A DNA stretch of 64,000 nt from Pholis gunnellus (lineage: Eukaryota > Chordata > Actinopteri > Perciformes > Pholidae). Each line of letters starts with the position of its first letter. Positions within the stretch are counted from its first letter, which is position 1. The notes under the pieces were generated by a model. It saw nothing but the letters and a program-made list of their open reading frames with translations, was not told the DNA's origin and ran no database searches. Position numbers and translations under genes: made by a program. This document shows, in pieces, positions 1 to 12,457 of this stretch. The DNA lies in NCBI GenBank assembly GCA_910591455.2, contig OU342804.1, forward strand, positions 14,861,133 through 14,925,132. Direction: 5' to 3'.

Positions 1-1
1 T

Positions 2-3000
2 GAGCTTCCACCCAACCAGATGGATGCGCAACCACCACAAAAGACCGGATCAGAGAGAGAGACCACGGCAAATGACATCCAGACCCCGTCGTTGCACTGT
101 GGTCTTCAAGCAGCAATTGACAAAATGACACAGGACACATGGGATCATTCCAGGGGATCAAATGAAAGCCATAGGGCCCTTTTTACAGACATACAGAAGT
201 CACCCCTCCAAAGCCCTAGTGGTGGTGAGAACTCCCGAGGGTGTAACGTTACTTCCAGCGCCCAGCCATGCCAAATTAATACAGCTGTAAAAACTGTTGA
301 AGGGACAGAAATACAAGTTGATGAGAAGGTAGAAGGCAACGAGGTAGGTAAGTTATTAGGGCAGTCTGACAGCGTGGCTCCAAATGAGAAGATAGTTGAG
401 ATGGAGACTGAAAGTGCTGCTCTGCATATGATTGAACACATTGAAACAGAAAAAAACAAAGATGCAGCAAATAAAGACACTGATGTTATCATTGTGGATG
501 CATCTAATAAAGAAACTGAGAAGAATGAGCACATATTAGATATGGAGGAGGAAACTAGTTCAGAAACACAGGATCTACAGTCATCTATGTTGGAGCCTGC
601 AATCCCACTCCCGACAAAAACTTCAGCAAACACAAACATGTCCGAACTCCAGATAAAAGAGTTCCAGGAAATTCCAAAACCTGTCAAAAAAGTCATGTCT
701 GTAGCTGAACTTTTTAAATCACAAATAAAGGCTCTTGAATCCACACTGGTAAATTCAGTGACCGTCTTACCGGTTCATGCTGGCTTTATACAAGATAACA
801 GCAAACCGACAGTGAAGAAGTCGATGTCTGACAAGAAAACTGACACAAGTATTACTCCTCCCAGAAGCATAAAAGAAACCCTCATTGAGGTTTTGAATCT
901 GCTAAATGAAACTGATCAGGAACAAATTCAGTCTCAAGGTGCAACTTCACCGCCTGTTCAGGCTTTACAAAACCCATCTGTAATCCCTCCTATCTCTGTC
1001 ACAGACACTGGCATCGCTACAGAGACTGCAGGACTTCATGGCAGTGTCGAAACATATCATGAAGGTGTCATGGACATTTGCCAGGAAACTGGAGCCTCAA
1101 CTCAGGTTCCTCTGAAAGATTGCCCTGTTGTGTCCCTTTCTGGGAGTGAAAATGTCAAACAAAATCTTCCTCCTTCGACCTCTAAGGATGAACTGACCAA
1201 AAGTCTTTCATCTGGAACTGTCCCACGAGAACCTGGGAATCCACTTGCAGTGACACCTATAAAGGCCAGCGGTCAAGAGTCAAATATTACAGTTTTGGAG
1301 CATTCCAAATGTGAACCTGTTCAAGGCAAAGAGATGGGAGATATACTAAAGTTAACCCCAAAAACTAAACTCAACTTCCAAACTGAAATGGGGATTATTG
1401 AGATTAATTCCACAACACTAGATCAATATAAAATGGAAGAACACGACGCAAACACCAGTTCTTTGCAGAGTGTACAAACGTTTCCCGCTAAAAGTGTACT
1501 TCGAACAGATACACAAGAGAATAATCTTCACATTATTCAGCAGGACAGCTCTATGGTTGAGGAATTTTCAAGAACTGACTTTTTAGGCAATGCAACTCCT
1601 GGGGCTAGTCCATTGTTAAAGAAACGAGACTGTGTTTCTCCCATTCCTTCTGCTACTCCACAAGAGCTAGCCTCTGGGGCCCGACGCAAAATCCTCGTAC
1701 CCAAGGCCAAACCTGATGAGGCCTCAGAGGCTACGTCACCGGTTGATAACCAAACTCAGAAAAAGGAAGTTCCTACAGAGAGCAGCATGCTTTCCACAAG
1801 TCCAGTGACCCTCGCTACGTCTCCAAGCCTGTCAAGACGGTTACCTCTACTTCAGACCCCTGTCGAGCAAACCTGTCCTGCAGAAAGGCGTTCTCCGCTC
1901 TTGAGCAGAAGGAAGACGGTATCTGATTCTCAAGCACCAAGCGGTGAGGCCTCAGAGGCCTCAGAGGCTACATCACTGGTTGATAACCAAACTCAGAAAA
2001 AGGAAGTTCCGACAGAGAGCAGCATGCTTTCCACAAGTCCAGTGACCCTCGCTACGTCTCCAAGCCTGTCAAGACGGTCACCTCTACTTCAGACCCCTGT
2101 CGAGCAAACCTGTCCTGCAGAAAGGCGTTCTCCGCTCTTGAACAGAAGGAAGACGGTATCTGATTCTCAAGCACCAAGCCAGCTGCCCACTGAGGAGATC
2201 CACAACCCAAAAACTGAGGGGAAACCTGCAGAGAAGGACAAGCACGATCCATTCAAAGGTACAATAGCCCAAATAGTAAATAGTTAATAGCTTTAACAGA
2301 ATGACAGCCTATGAACATAATGTCTTACTTTGGCAGTAGTTGTAAAAAAAATTATATCTATTTTGTTTAAGACAGGCATGGGGCGCAGTTAATATACTGA
2401 CATTTGCTTTCAGTGCCATACTATGTATTTTCTATATATAAGCTGAATTATACAGCAAAGAAATGTTTGCTATGTTGCATATGGCAGATACAGTATATAT
2501 CAGACTGGATACATCAAGGTTGCTTGACAATTTGGACATAGAAAAGTTTCTTCACTATGCTGTCTGTGTTGTGTCTCTTACCCTCCAGCACCTCAAGTTA
2601 TTCGTAAGATCAGGGGTGAAACCTTCTCAGATGCCTCCGGACACTTGAAACTGTGGTGTCAGTTCTTCAACGTACTTAGTGATTCTACAATCAAATGGTA
2701 CAGAAATGCAGAGGCAATTGCTCAGATTAAAAGAAAGTAAGTTTTCAGTGGGACTCCAAAGAAAATCCGCAGTTTCACAAGAAATGTCGTATAATATGGT
2801 TCTGTTTATTTTTTTATAAATGGCAAGAAAGCATGCAAAATAGGAAGACAAATAGCTTTTCTTGTTTGTTTCTCAGCGCAGGGGATGAAACTCAGGTCAA
2901 TCTTGCTATTGTTCAGGCAACATGCAAAGACTCTGGTGTTTACGGATGCACAATCACAAATGAATATGGGACCGACTCAACAGACTGTCTCCTTAGTGCA

Positions 3001-5204
3001 GAAAGTATGCTCTCTTTTACCTTACATTTGGCATAAAACAAATTTTTCCTTGCATTACTGGACCGCAACAAGTCTCATTTTGCTTTCTCTCTTACTGTGT
3101 TGCAGTCTTGGCTGGAATGTCCCTACGTGAGGACCTTGGTGGTAAGATGAGACTTTGCATGTTTAGATCCTGGTTTTTTCCAGTGTCAGAGTCCAAATGT
3201 TTTTCTGACTGCCCTTCTTACTTTCTTCTGTATGCAGTTGGAGAAGAGATCGAAATGACACCCTTGATATTCAGCAAGGGTGTGGCTGATTCTGGCATCT
3301 GGGGTAACAATTTCTTTGGCCGTATAATGATGCAAGAATCTCATATTGGTGATGGCTGTTCTCATAAAGTCTGGAGGGCAAAGGTCATCTATGGTCTGGA
3401 GCCTGTGTTTGAGTCTGGAAACACGTGTATCATTAAAGTATGCAACCCCATCGCCTATGGAGGCAAAGCAGAAAGCTGCCTTATAGACAGGAACCTGGAC
3501 GTTATCAAGCAGGTATGTAAAAAGATTTGATTTATTCGTGTCTTCTTAGATTTAGATATATCATTCAATAAGCTTAAAAATCCAGCATTAAAGTGAATCA
3601 GTCAGTAGTCATTCTTGCCACCCACATAGGCTTACTGAGGCACTAATCAGATGAAGATTAAATAAATTACTGATGTAAATTGAGCATATCTTTAATGGCT
3701 GTTCTCCAACGTTCTGCATACAGAAGTGTAAAATTCAGAACTTGGCTCGGGAATACTGCAAAATCTTCTCCGCAGAGGCAAGAGTGATTGAAAACTTTGG
3801 CCCCTCGCTTGAGTGAGTATGATCTCTCTGTTAACTCTTCCTCAATGGTTAACATCTTCTTGAGTATCATATACAGTACACAGACTATCAAGCCTCACTA
3901 AAAGTTAATTACGTCATCTTTGTCACACAGGGTGATCCCAGTCTACCTGATGTACCGACCAGCAAACACTGTCCCTTATGCCACAGTGGAGGCTGATCTA
4001 TCAGGAGTCTATCAGAAATACTCTGTCCTCGATGATTCAGGCAGAATGGACATGGGGTCTGGCTCTGAGGCAGAGCAGAAGTGCTGTGCCCTGCAGCACT
4101 GGATCTTTCAGTGGACCAATGGCAGTCTGCTTCTCACTCGACTAGAAGGTAGGCTCACACTTGAATTCGACAGGGCAATGTGAAATTTCTGTTTTCCCCA
4201 AATTTGTGGCAAAGGTTTTTAATAATATGATGACGTTTTGGGACATACAATGCTATGAAACTGAGGCCCCCTTCTTTATCATGGTTCATTCCACAACACA
4301 ACAAGCGTGTATCAAGTTTTTGTTAGAATCAGTGGCATATTGAACTAAAAAGGCAGTGAGCGTGTGAAGCTCAAAATTGGTTTGACGGATTACACACACG
4401 TTACCATTACTAATGAAGTAAAATGTTGCTTGCAATAAAGACAATTTTGGAAGCCAAACAATTGTTTTGGGCTGAGCTGCTTAAAATTTGACCTTCTCAA
4501 CCCTTAAAGGAGCATGTGGATTCTAAACACCCTTGAGACCATTAAACACGATTTGTTATGCAGCGTTATATTTACAATAAGAATATGACTCAACTTGTAT
4601 TTTCATTTTTTTCTACCTCTTACATGTTTAATGCTGGAGTCAATGTGGTGAATATTCACATTGCATGTCTGTCACATTTGAATATGTTTCCTGAACAACA
4701 GAAAAATAAAGTAATTACGTGGTGTTGTTTTGCAGGTGTTGACACCAAGATCACCAATGTTGGGATTTCAGTTAAATTGACGGGGTACGTATAATTATGT
4801 AGTGAAAACCTAATTTTACAGGTAATTTGACATTCATGCTGACCACGATCATGACTGTGACATTTGGCTTTGTTGTGTGTTGCTGCAGGCATCAAGGTCT
4901 GTCTGTTGAAGGGAATCCCAAAGTTTTTGAGCAGTTTGTCTCCCAGCACCAGTGTAACTACTTCTGTGGTCTGCTCAGCCTGAGGTCACTAAAGGTCCTG
5001 GACTCTTTAATGACGCCATCGAAGCCGAAGGGCTCCCGGAGTCCATTACTTCAACGCAAAATGGCTGCTGGCTCCTCCAGCCCTCAGACCGGCCGGAGAG
5101 CCGCTGGCAGCCCCAGATTGCCCAGGAAGACTGAGGAAGAGGGCAGAAACACCCTCAATAAACAAAAAGATGCTGATGCTCCCAAACTTGTAAGGATGGA
5201 ATAG
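2..5204 (+). CDS. alpk3: alpha-kinase 3 (3' part, 5' end outside window)
   Basis: Nine exons are visible: 2-2258 (continuing from upstream), 2589-2736, 2877-3004, 3106-3141, 3238-3512, 3724-3812, 3931-4148, 4736-4784 and 4889-5204. All junctions are GT-AG and in phase, giving 1171 codons and a TAG stop. The long first exon is Ser/Thr/Pro/Glu-rich without a fold, as in the giant exon of ALPK3. Exons 2-3 encode an Ig-like domain (LKLWCQF, IKWY, DSGVYGC). Exons 4-8 and the start of exon 9 encode the alpha-kinase domain: EEIEMTP, TCIIKV with the ATP-site lysine, MYRPANTVPYATVE, the QHW histidine and the HQCNYFC zinc cysteines. The tail is basic and rich in SP/RSP motifs. ALPK3 acts in heart and muscle at the M-band and nucleus. 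ALPK2 is the main alternative; the sec11a-nmb neighbourhood and the SP-rich tail favour alpk3. Both family aspartates appear replaced (TRLEG, ITNVG), so catalysis is doubtful. The true start is not in the window. Confidence 0.85.
1718..2179 (+). repeat. in-frame tandem duplication, 2 x 225 bp, in alpk3
   Basis: Positions 1718-1942 and 1955-2179 are near-identical direct repeats offset by 237 bp (79 codons). I count about five base differences over 225 bp. Each copy encodes 75 residues beginning EASEATS and ending DSQAPS, with SPSLSRR, TPVEQTCPAERR and RRKTVSD inside. The 12-bp spacer repeats the GAGGCCTCA unit once more, which suggests slippage or unequal crossover at that short repeat. The frame is kept, so both copies are translated. 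Confidence 0.95.
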
Positions 5205-5611
5205 AGTAATCATCACTCAATAAGACATGAGAGGTCACTCAATATCAATGGTATAGAATTCTAATCAAATTCTATTGACTTGAGAGGCTGATTACACCTT
5301 TAAGAGAGGTAAAAAAAAAAACTTCAGAGACCAGGAAAGAGATTATTAAATATTGTTTTGACAGCCACCATTCCTTGCCATTATCACTCATAGTGGATCA
5401 ATGCCCTTACGAGTTGTACTGATTATCTATTGTTTCCTACAATCTACCAAGCTTGGGGTTGAAACTATAGGGAAGTGTAATGAGAAGAAGCTGTCCTGGG
5501 TTTGTATTCTAGCAATCAATGTACCATTGCAGGTCACAGATTGTGAATCCCAATCTCAGGTCAGTGTATTTGTACTAAATGAATTTTTTGAACTGAAGTG
5601 GCATTATATCG

Positions 5612-5859
5612 ATGGCCGAAGAGCAAAACCTCCTATCTGAAAAATGCACTTTGTTGAGAAAACAAAAAAGAACTTTTTGTTTTCGTATTTGTTATACATA
5701 ATACACTGTTTTTGGAATAACTTTTCTTTCACAATGAAGGGCGGGAAAATCTTGCAGACAGACTGATCAGAATATGAGCAGCCTTCCTTGTTCTCATCAT
5801 CCAAAGTGAAATCCGCCAATCAGAAAATAGGCAGATAGGAGGTTTTGCGTTTTGGCCAT
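5612..5859. mobile_element. 248-bp inverted-repeat element (MITE-like) in alpk3 3' UTR
   Basis: The left end ATGGCCGAAGAGCAAAACCT and the right end, read on the minus strand (ATGGCCAAAACGCAAAACCT), match at 17 of the first 20 positions, and the match continues for about 8 more bases (CCTATCTG). The interior has no ORF. The layout is that of a non-autonomous DNA transposon. The superfamily and target duplication are unclear: the flanks ATCG and ATGT give no clean repeat. It sits between the alpk3 stop codon and the nearest AATAAA, so it is probably transcribed in the UTR. Confidence 0.7.
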
Positions 5860-6130
5860 ATGTAGTTTATTGTAGTAATCTGAATGTAGGGCAGTTATGT
5901 CAAGAGTAAAGTCAAGCCATAACAGATACACAGTACAGCACATTTTTAAGGCTGTGAGTAAACAAACTATATTTTTTGGTTATGTATCAAGCCAAATGTA
6001 GCTTCACATGACACTGTTGTACGGTGGCAAATGGTGCTGTGCTTTTATATTGTAACCTGTCATGTTTACTTACTGTTCTACATTGCACTGCATTTTTTGA
6101 AACTGCACCTTTGAATGAAACTGGCTGTAA

Positions 6131-6136
6131 AATAAA
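6131..6136 (+). promoter_or_regulatory. candidate polyadenylation signal of alpk3
   Basis: AATAAA lies 927 bp after the stop codon, in an A-rich stretch with GT/T-rich sequence downstream. It is the first canonical hexamer seen after the stop. Actual use is inferred. Confidence 0.4.
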
Positions 6137-6719
6137 AAATAGAAATATGATTATGCCTTGTACGTTTGTAGAAAGTGCTGTAAAAGTGCATGACGTACTT
6201 TTTGAATTTTGAGTGTTATTCTTAATGGAAATTAGCATATTGAGGAGTGAGCTGAATCACAGCAACGAAAGCATCCCACTCAGTCTCTCTGACATCTGCA
6301 GTCACTCATTATCACATCGTCTTGAAAGATAAGTACCGGTGTTATCTTAGTGACTCCTATTATCTGAGAGGACTCTCTCACATTTCTTTCTGTCATTATA
6401 CTGACAAGAACCTGTTATTTATAGCATTTCCATGAAGGGGATTGCCATATTTGGGCTGATTCCTTTAGACAAGTTTAGTAAAGCAACACTTTATTTTTAT
6501 CAATATTCTTCCAGCTACATCAGAATTTTACAAAAGATGTAAAGCTGATCTAAGGGGAGCATGAATGTACAACACAGCCATCTTGGAACAAGGACTTGTT
6601 GGCAAGAGAAAAGACGTATACACTCATAAAAGTGCACAAATACACAAAGGGGATCAGCAAAAATTCAAACGAGACTAAGATGCAACTGCAGTGCAATCTG
6701 CACTGTCTGCATGGGTAAA

Positions 6720-7170
6720 ACAATACTTTGAGCTAACATGCTAATATTTAGCATGTCATTTAGGTGTGATATTGTTTAGCAGGTCACCATTCTGGTTCAG
6801 CATTGTAGCATGTTTTCATTTGCTAACCAGCGCTAAATACAGGGTACAGCTGAAGCTAAGGGGAATGTCTTTAGTTTTTAGCTGGTGTGTGGTCATAAAC
6901 CAAAGTATTGGACACATTTAAATTTGACCTAACGGCACTAGATGAAAAATGAAGGGATTACCAAAGTTATTACGATTCATCCACAGGAGGACATGAATGT
7001 GTGTAGAATCCATCCAATAGTTCTTGAGACATTTCACAAAAAAACACAAATATCAGTCTACAATTAAAGGATCGTCAATGTCCGTAGGATTTATCCTCTG
7101 GGGTCCATAAATGTCTGTAAGAAATGTAATGGCAATTCATGTTATTGTTGTAGGGATATTTCAGTTTGGA
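6720..7170 (+). repeat. dispersed fish repeat, copy 1 (GCTAACATGCTAA family)
   Basis: The segment shares an ordered series of motifs with the copy at about 56.2-56.8 kb: GCTAACATGCTAA-type units, TTGCTAAC..GC(G/A)CTA, GTCATAAACC, TTTGACCT, TTATTACRATTCATCCA, and GGATTTATC(C/A)TCTGGGG(T/A)CC followed by AAATGTC(T/C)GTA. The interior has no ORF. I recognise the pattern as a very abundant interspersed repeat of percomorph genomes but do not assign a class. Divergence between copies is high, so it is old. Confidence 0.75.
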
Positions 7171-8624
7171 GCAAAGGGGTGGAATAACTGCTAGCTAAAC
7201 ATTACATTGATTAATTACAATAGATCCAGAATAATTTGTTTCATATGATTTGGAGTCAGAACAACATGAATACATTCTGAATAGATGCACTAAAGGATTC
7301 ATCACTTTGTGCTGTATGAGCTTAATAATATCTAACATGAGAAAAGACACATTGTGGTGAGTGTAAAAAAAAAGTTAAAAAGGGAATCCTTCTTTCAGCT
7401 ATCTCATAAACAGCACTACCACTTAGAGGCAAATCACCTTCACAGATATTAGAGAATGACGTGTTGCTGTTGTTACACGGTGAAAGGCTAACTTCATCAT
7501 GATAATCATTTGTGATTCCTAGTCATTAGTGAGTCATCGTTTATGTAAGCAATGGCCTCACACACAAGTGTGAGCAGTGCCGCGGACCTAAATGTACACT
7601 TCACAAATAAGTTCACTTAGTGTCAATTCTGATGTTGTCCAGTAGCGTGAGAGTGTCAGATGCTGCCAACAGAAGGAAGAGATGGAAGACTTTAGTGTGA
7701 GGTAGCTGATGCTTCTGTTATATAGTCCATTTTTCTTACATGCAACTACTTTGTTATAATCTGCGACACATGTTGGCAGCAGGGTAAAAAAAGTTTTAGA
7801 AATAAAGTTTTGGCCTTGTACCGGCTGTGTAAGTGTGCCTCTAAAGTTAACTGAAAACACAGGCCTACCTTATAGCCGGTCAGCCTACAGGACAAAACGA
7901 TTTGTAACACAATGCACAATAGGCCCGTGCATGATAGTCACTTGAAAACCAGGTCATAACACATAATGGAATTCACAGACGTCCAGGTGCAATTAATGTC
8001 TTTAACGAAGGAAACAACCATCACTAACAATGAGAACAAACCTTTAATTTAATGTAAATAAAACAATACTGCATGACATCTGGCTCACAGGTCTCATTAA
8101 TTCATTGATTTCCACCATGTGTCCATGTTGAACATGGCTTCCTCCATTCATGACTCTATTCAGACGACGTGCGTATACAGTATGTTTGGACCAGACACAC
8201 CGGCGATATCGCAGATGAACAGACTGGATGTAGTGTAATTGATGTGTGATAACAACATGGAGGAGATTGGACCTATCATGAAACAAGACACTCCTGCCAC
8301 CTACTGTTTGTTCAATCACCGCACCATTGATGAAAATAAGACAAGTGAAACAACTTAGCTTGCACTAACTTTCAAATGATGTCTGTTTTTAGTTGACCAA
8401 ACTTTCTTTATGGAGATATTGAGGTGAATGCTTGATTTATCCTGGAAAGTGATCAAATAAATGTTTCACATTTGTATTATATTTTTCTTCTATTCTATAT
8501 TTATGTATCTTGTAAATATTTGTTTCTATATTAATGTTTGTTGTACATATTTCTTATAATTTATTTAATATTTCTTCTATTCCATATTTATTTTTCTTGA
8601 CTTTTTCTATACCTGATTTTAATA

Positions 8625-8688
8625 GAATCCGGGACATTGTGGTTATATGGCATGAACTGAACCACTCGGCTACCAAGGTGCTCCATGC
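8625..8688 (-). repeat. tRNA-like SINE head, relic
   Basis: On the minus strand the sequence reads TAGCCGAGTGGTTCAG followed about 30 bases later by GTCCCGGATTC. This resembles A-box and B-box promoter elements (TRGCNNAGTGG and GGTTCGANTCC) of a tRNA-derived SINE head. The B-box is degraded and no cloverleaf closes, so this is not a functional tRNA gene. Confidence 0.5.
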
Positions 8689-8724
8689 TTGATTTTATTT
8701 TTTTATTTATTTTATCTCTGTTTA

Positions 8725-8793
8725 TGCACCAATGCACCAAAGTAAATTCATTTTATGAGAAAACCTACTTGGGAATAAATCTAATTCTGATTG
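8725..8793 (+). repeat. retroelement 3' tail, relic
   Basis: CACCAAAGTAAATTCATTTT followed by ACTTGGGAATAAATCTAATTCTGATT closely resembles the tail seen on many fish LINEs and LINE-dependent SINEs (…CTTGGCAATAAA.CTGATTCTGATT). It lies in the opposite orientation to the tRNA-like block next to it, so the two are probably separate insertions. Family assignment is from memory. Confidence 0.45.
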
Positions 8794-11700
8794 TAAGTAC
8801 TACTGCCGTTACAGTTTTTGATGGTACATTGGAGGGTTCCATGAGTCAAATATTTAATCACTGATTATCAGTTTTCAAATGGCAGTAATGAACAAGCACA
8901 ATAGTAAACACGTTGGGGTATAGTGCTGTAAAAAGTGACATACTCAACACAAAATACACACGCAAATAAAAGTATTAATAGTATACGTAAAGAGTTATCC
9001 ACAACACTGAGTGGCAAAAATATGTAAAATCAATATTATTTTGAAAATGAACTTGAAAGAAATGTCAGTATCATTGTCGATTAAAACAAATTCCATTTGT
9101 CTGAGAGAAATAATGACAATGAGACATTCCTTAATCCGAATGAGTTTCCTGCAAGGCGTTACAGAAATAATTATGAGCAAAGCGTGGAAATTACAGAGAA
9201 AAGATGCATTGGCACGGCTCTTCCTGCTGCACTGAGAAGCTCTGACCGAATGCTATGAAGAGCACTGGATCGCTCATAGTAATCTCAGCATTAATACCAA
9301 TGATAAGACGCAGCAAATGAGAGAATTGTTAGTCCCCAACTGTAGAAATGTTGTGTACATGTGGGCCTAATTAATTGCCATTTAATATAATAAGACATAA
9401 TATTGAGTTAATGTGAAGACCTCACACTCAGAGCCTGGGTCTTTAGCGCAGGCTCTACACATTTGTAGAATTCATTCTCACATTCAGACTCATTATGTGG
9501 CAACATGAAAAAATATGCTCCTCCACGCAAAGATCTTATTTCATTTTTGATAGTTTTGAACAATATTATAGGATATCATCTTTACATTATGCCAGACATT
9601 ATTTGTACATCAGAGCCACAATTAGGTGGCACAATCAGTACAAGCTCATTAAATCAAATTGAAAAACAGGAAAAACAGATACAGCGACATGTGTGTATCT
9701 GGCCACTCTCACGAAGCTGCCTGACCTCACATTGTTGTGCCTGACTGACTTCAATTACCATCAGCAGGCCAGGGTAGTTGTGAACATTTAGGCAGATTAT
9801 ATGAAAATGATCACACGTCCCTAAATGCCACAGACTAGCTGGCATTTGGAAAAAGTTTTATCTCCAGCCCACCAAAAGTCCCAGGCTGCCACTGGTCTCT
9901 GATGCATATCTCATGTTATCTCCTCTCATGGGGGAACATAAAGGCTAAATCTGAATAAAATCAGTGTTGTGTCAATGCTGTGTATGCATGGATGATATGC
10001 TTATGATGAAGCGCTGCCCAATAGGGTTGAGCAATCCTCCTTTCAAATACTGCAGGGGAAGAGGAGGTGTGGATACTAGATGAATCTGCAACAATAAGCT
10101 GTTAAATCTTCTCAATTAGGTTTTGCATAAAGCACAGCACAGCCACTCCTAACACCTGGGTGTCAAGAGGTATCTGTAATATCTACAACAAAAATAACGG
10201 GGCTATCACCTGGTAACAATTCTGATTTATTCGAGGCTATTCATATTCAAGAGGCATTGTGGACAACCTCTGAACAGCTTTAATCCTTTTCAATATTGCT
10301 TTTGATGGGATGTGGTTTTAAAAAGGTAATCAAAACATGAGTTCACTTCACAACTACCGTCCTCATTTGCTCAGAGAAGTTGCAGTAAAAGTTATTTTTA
10401 GATATATGCAGTAAACACAGCATCCTCTGTATGAAGCATGAAAAAGAATAGCCAAGACATTAACAGATCACAACAATCTGAGGGAGTAAAAGCCACCTTA
10501 AACCAGCTGTGAAATTCAGTTTTTTGTACTTACGTTAAGCAAGTGTGAATTCAGACACATTTTAGTTACATATTTCTCTTTTTAAGAAATATGCAAGACA
10601 CACAAAAAAAAAAATCTAAATAGTACTTTTAGGTTTAGAAACTGCCCAAGAGATGCGTACACATTAATGAATAACTGAACTCTGCAGTGTGTGGGAACTT
10701 GACTGCTGCCGTTGTTCCATAAGTGCACTTGGATATTCATGCATGCAGCACATATTGCACAGAAGAAAGTTTTGTTACAAAGTTAGATTTAGACTTATTT
10801 TTTAATTGATAAAAAAACTGTAAAGGATTTGAGGTTACCTCTGCCTTTGGTTTGTTGGTTTGACAGATTGGATCATCTGTCTTTTACAAATCCAACTCAG
10901 GGGAAAAAATGAATATAATGCTTTTCAGGATACTCCTTTAACATTGGCACTGTTGATGAATAATCTTGTGTTACACACCAACAATTATAAACATACAGTA
11001 TAAGTATATATGTTTTTCTTCTGTGTTTTAAATTCAATATCTTTGTGTTAGAATTTATCATTAGGTAAATTTCCAAAACACCATCTTAAGTATGACATAG
11101 ACCCTGCCATTTTTTATACAAATACAAACCAACCAGTGTTTGCTGAAACACACTGCAGCAGGGAAAACAGAACACAGTTCAGAAAAACACACAGTCAACA
11201 CAGTCTCAGAACATGTTGTGAAATGATATTGATTTGACTTTTAAACACTGAGGGAAAAAACAATTAAGTATTAGTCATATAAATGCCAACATAAAACCGG
11301 ACTTTTTAATGATGGCTCAAACAGGTGTAACACAAGTGTTGCTACAAATCCCCACAGGCTGAGTCAACAAACAAACATGGCAGGTGGGTTTCAGATGTGG
11401 TCACTAATTATGTTATCACTTACTCAGTCAAACGCATATCCTATAGGAAATTAGATGTGGTCCATAATAAAAGAAAGAAGTTAATAATTAGTGGTGTTGA
11501 AAGCTTCTCACTTGTTTGTAATTTGTGTTAGATTATTACAATCTTGACACCCCCAGTACAGGTGTTGATTAACGTTGTAGTGAAAAGTAAACTCACCTAC
11601 ATTCCCTTTGTGCTCTGTTTTATTTACAGAATAGAGTTTAACCACCTTCAAAGCCAGCCATTAATATGCCATCAATTATTATATTAAAGTGATTGTTTAT

Positions 11701-12304
11701 ATTGGTGGTTGTTTGGTTTATAATACCCACTGAGTCATACTAATCTTATCACTGATTGTAAATTTAAGCTTTACTCCATTCGGCTCTCAATCAGAAGGAA
11801 ATATTTTCATCAAAAGAAAGGCTCATATGTGTAATCTGAAAGGATACATTATAGTGCAATATCATAATGTACATTCTGTATTAACCATGTACTCTTACAC
11901 TAAGGCTACCTATACTTTACATCTTATGTAGCAACCCACCTAGACTTGTCCCTACCTTTCACACTTTTATGATCCTATACTGTTAACCTGATATTGACAT
12001 TGTAGCCTATATATTAAATACATTTGGGTTTTCTTGTTTTCCTCGATTTACAATCCTTCCACTTTGAATTGCAGCTGCTGCACAGCAATTTCCCTCTAAA
12101 GACTCTACTGGATCCACAGGGAATCATCGCCCAACTATCCCATTAATGTGCTTATTTTAATGTAATGTTGCCTCTTGGCTGTCCATAAACTACTCTAAAA
12201 CACCATTGAACAAACGAAGAGCTAGCAACCCGTTTCAGTTCCTTTCTGTATTTTTGTCAGCCGCCTTCTGCTCTCTCTCTCTCGTATCCTGAACTGACAC
12301 CTCA

Positions 12305-12457
12305 ACACAGCGCCCACACGGGGGCGGGACTTCCGGTTACGCGCACCCGGAAGATTCGGATGCATGTTTCAGCGGTGGACCGTGCATCCATATGCCCGCT
12401 ACTTTAAACGTGTTAATGTGATTTAGGTGCTTTTTCTATCCAGTAGTATCCGCAACA
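12305..12457 (+). promoter_or_regulatory. sec11a promoter / 5' UTR
   Basis: This is a locally GC- and CpG-rich stretch in otherwise AT-rich DNA. It holds a GC box (GGGGGCGGGAC, 12320-12330), an adjacent TTCCGG and a CCGGAAG ETS site (12347-12353). It sits 105-140 bp upstream of the sec11a start codon and has no TATA box. This is the usual makeup of a housekeeping promoter with ETS/GABP control. Transcription start is inferred. Confidence 0.65.

Larger units (their letters stand above)
7171..12304. other. intergenic region alpk3-sec11a, no gene seen
   Basis: The DNA is AT-rich with only short ORFs (under 95 codons) that show no recognisable protein, codon bias or splice context. Apart from the two retroelement relics at 8625-8688 and 8725-8793, I see T-rich low-complexity DNA at 8480-8600 and nothing else that I can name. 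Confidence 0.6.

Noticed and set aside
145..744. 199-codon ORF on the minus strand inside the alpk3 large exon
   Set aside because: Shadow of the coding strand: no recognisable domain, and the opposite frame is clearly the real one, being continuous with the Ig and kinase exons.
3108..3530. 140-codon open frame starting at 3108 as a separate gene
   Set aside because: It is two alpk3 exons (3106-3141, 3238-3512) plus an intron that happens to be open. Splice sites and kinase similarity assign it to alpk3.
8625..8688. Possible tRNA gene
   Set aside because: A- and B-box-like words are present but the B-box is degraded and acceptor and anticodon stems do not form. Best read as a SINE relic.
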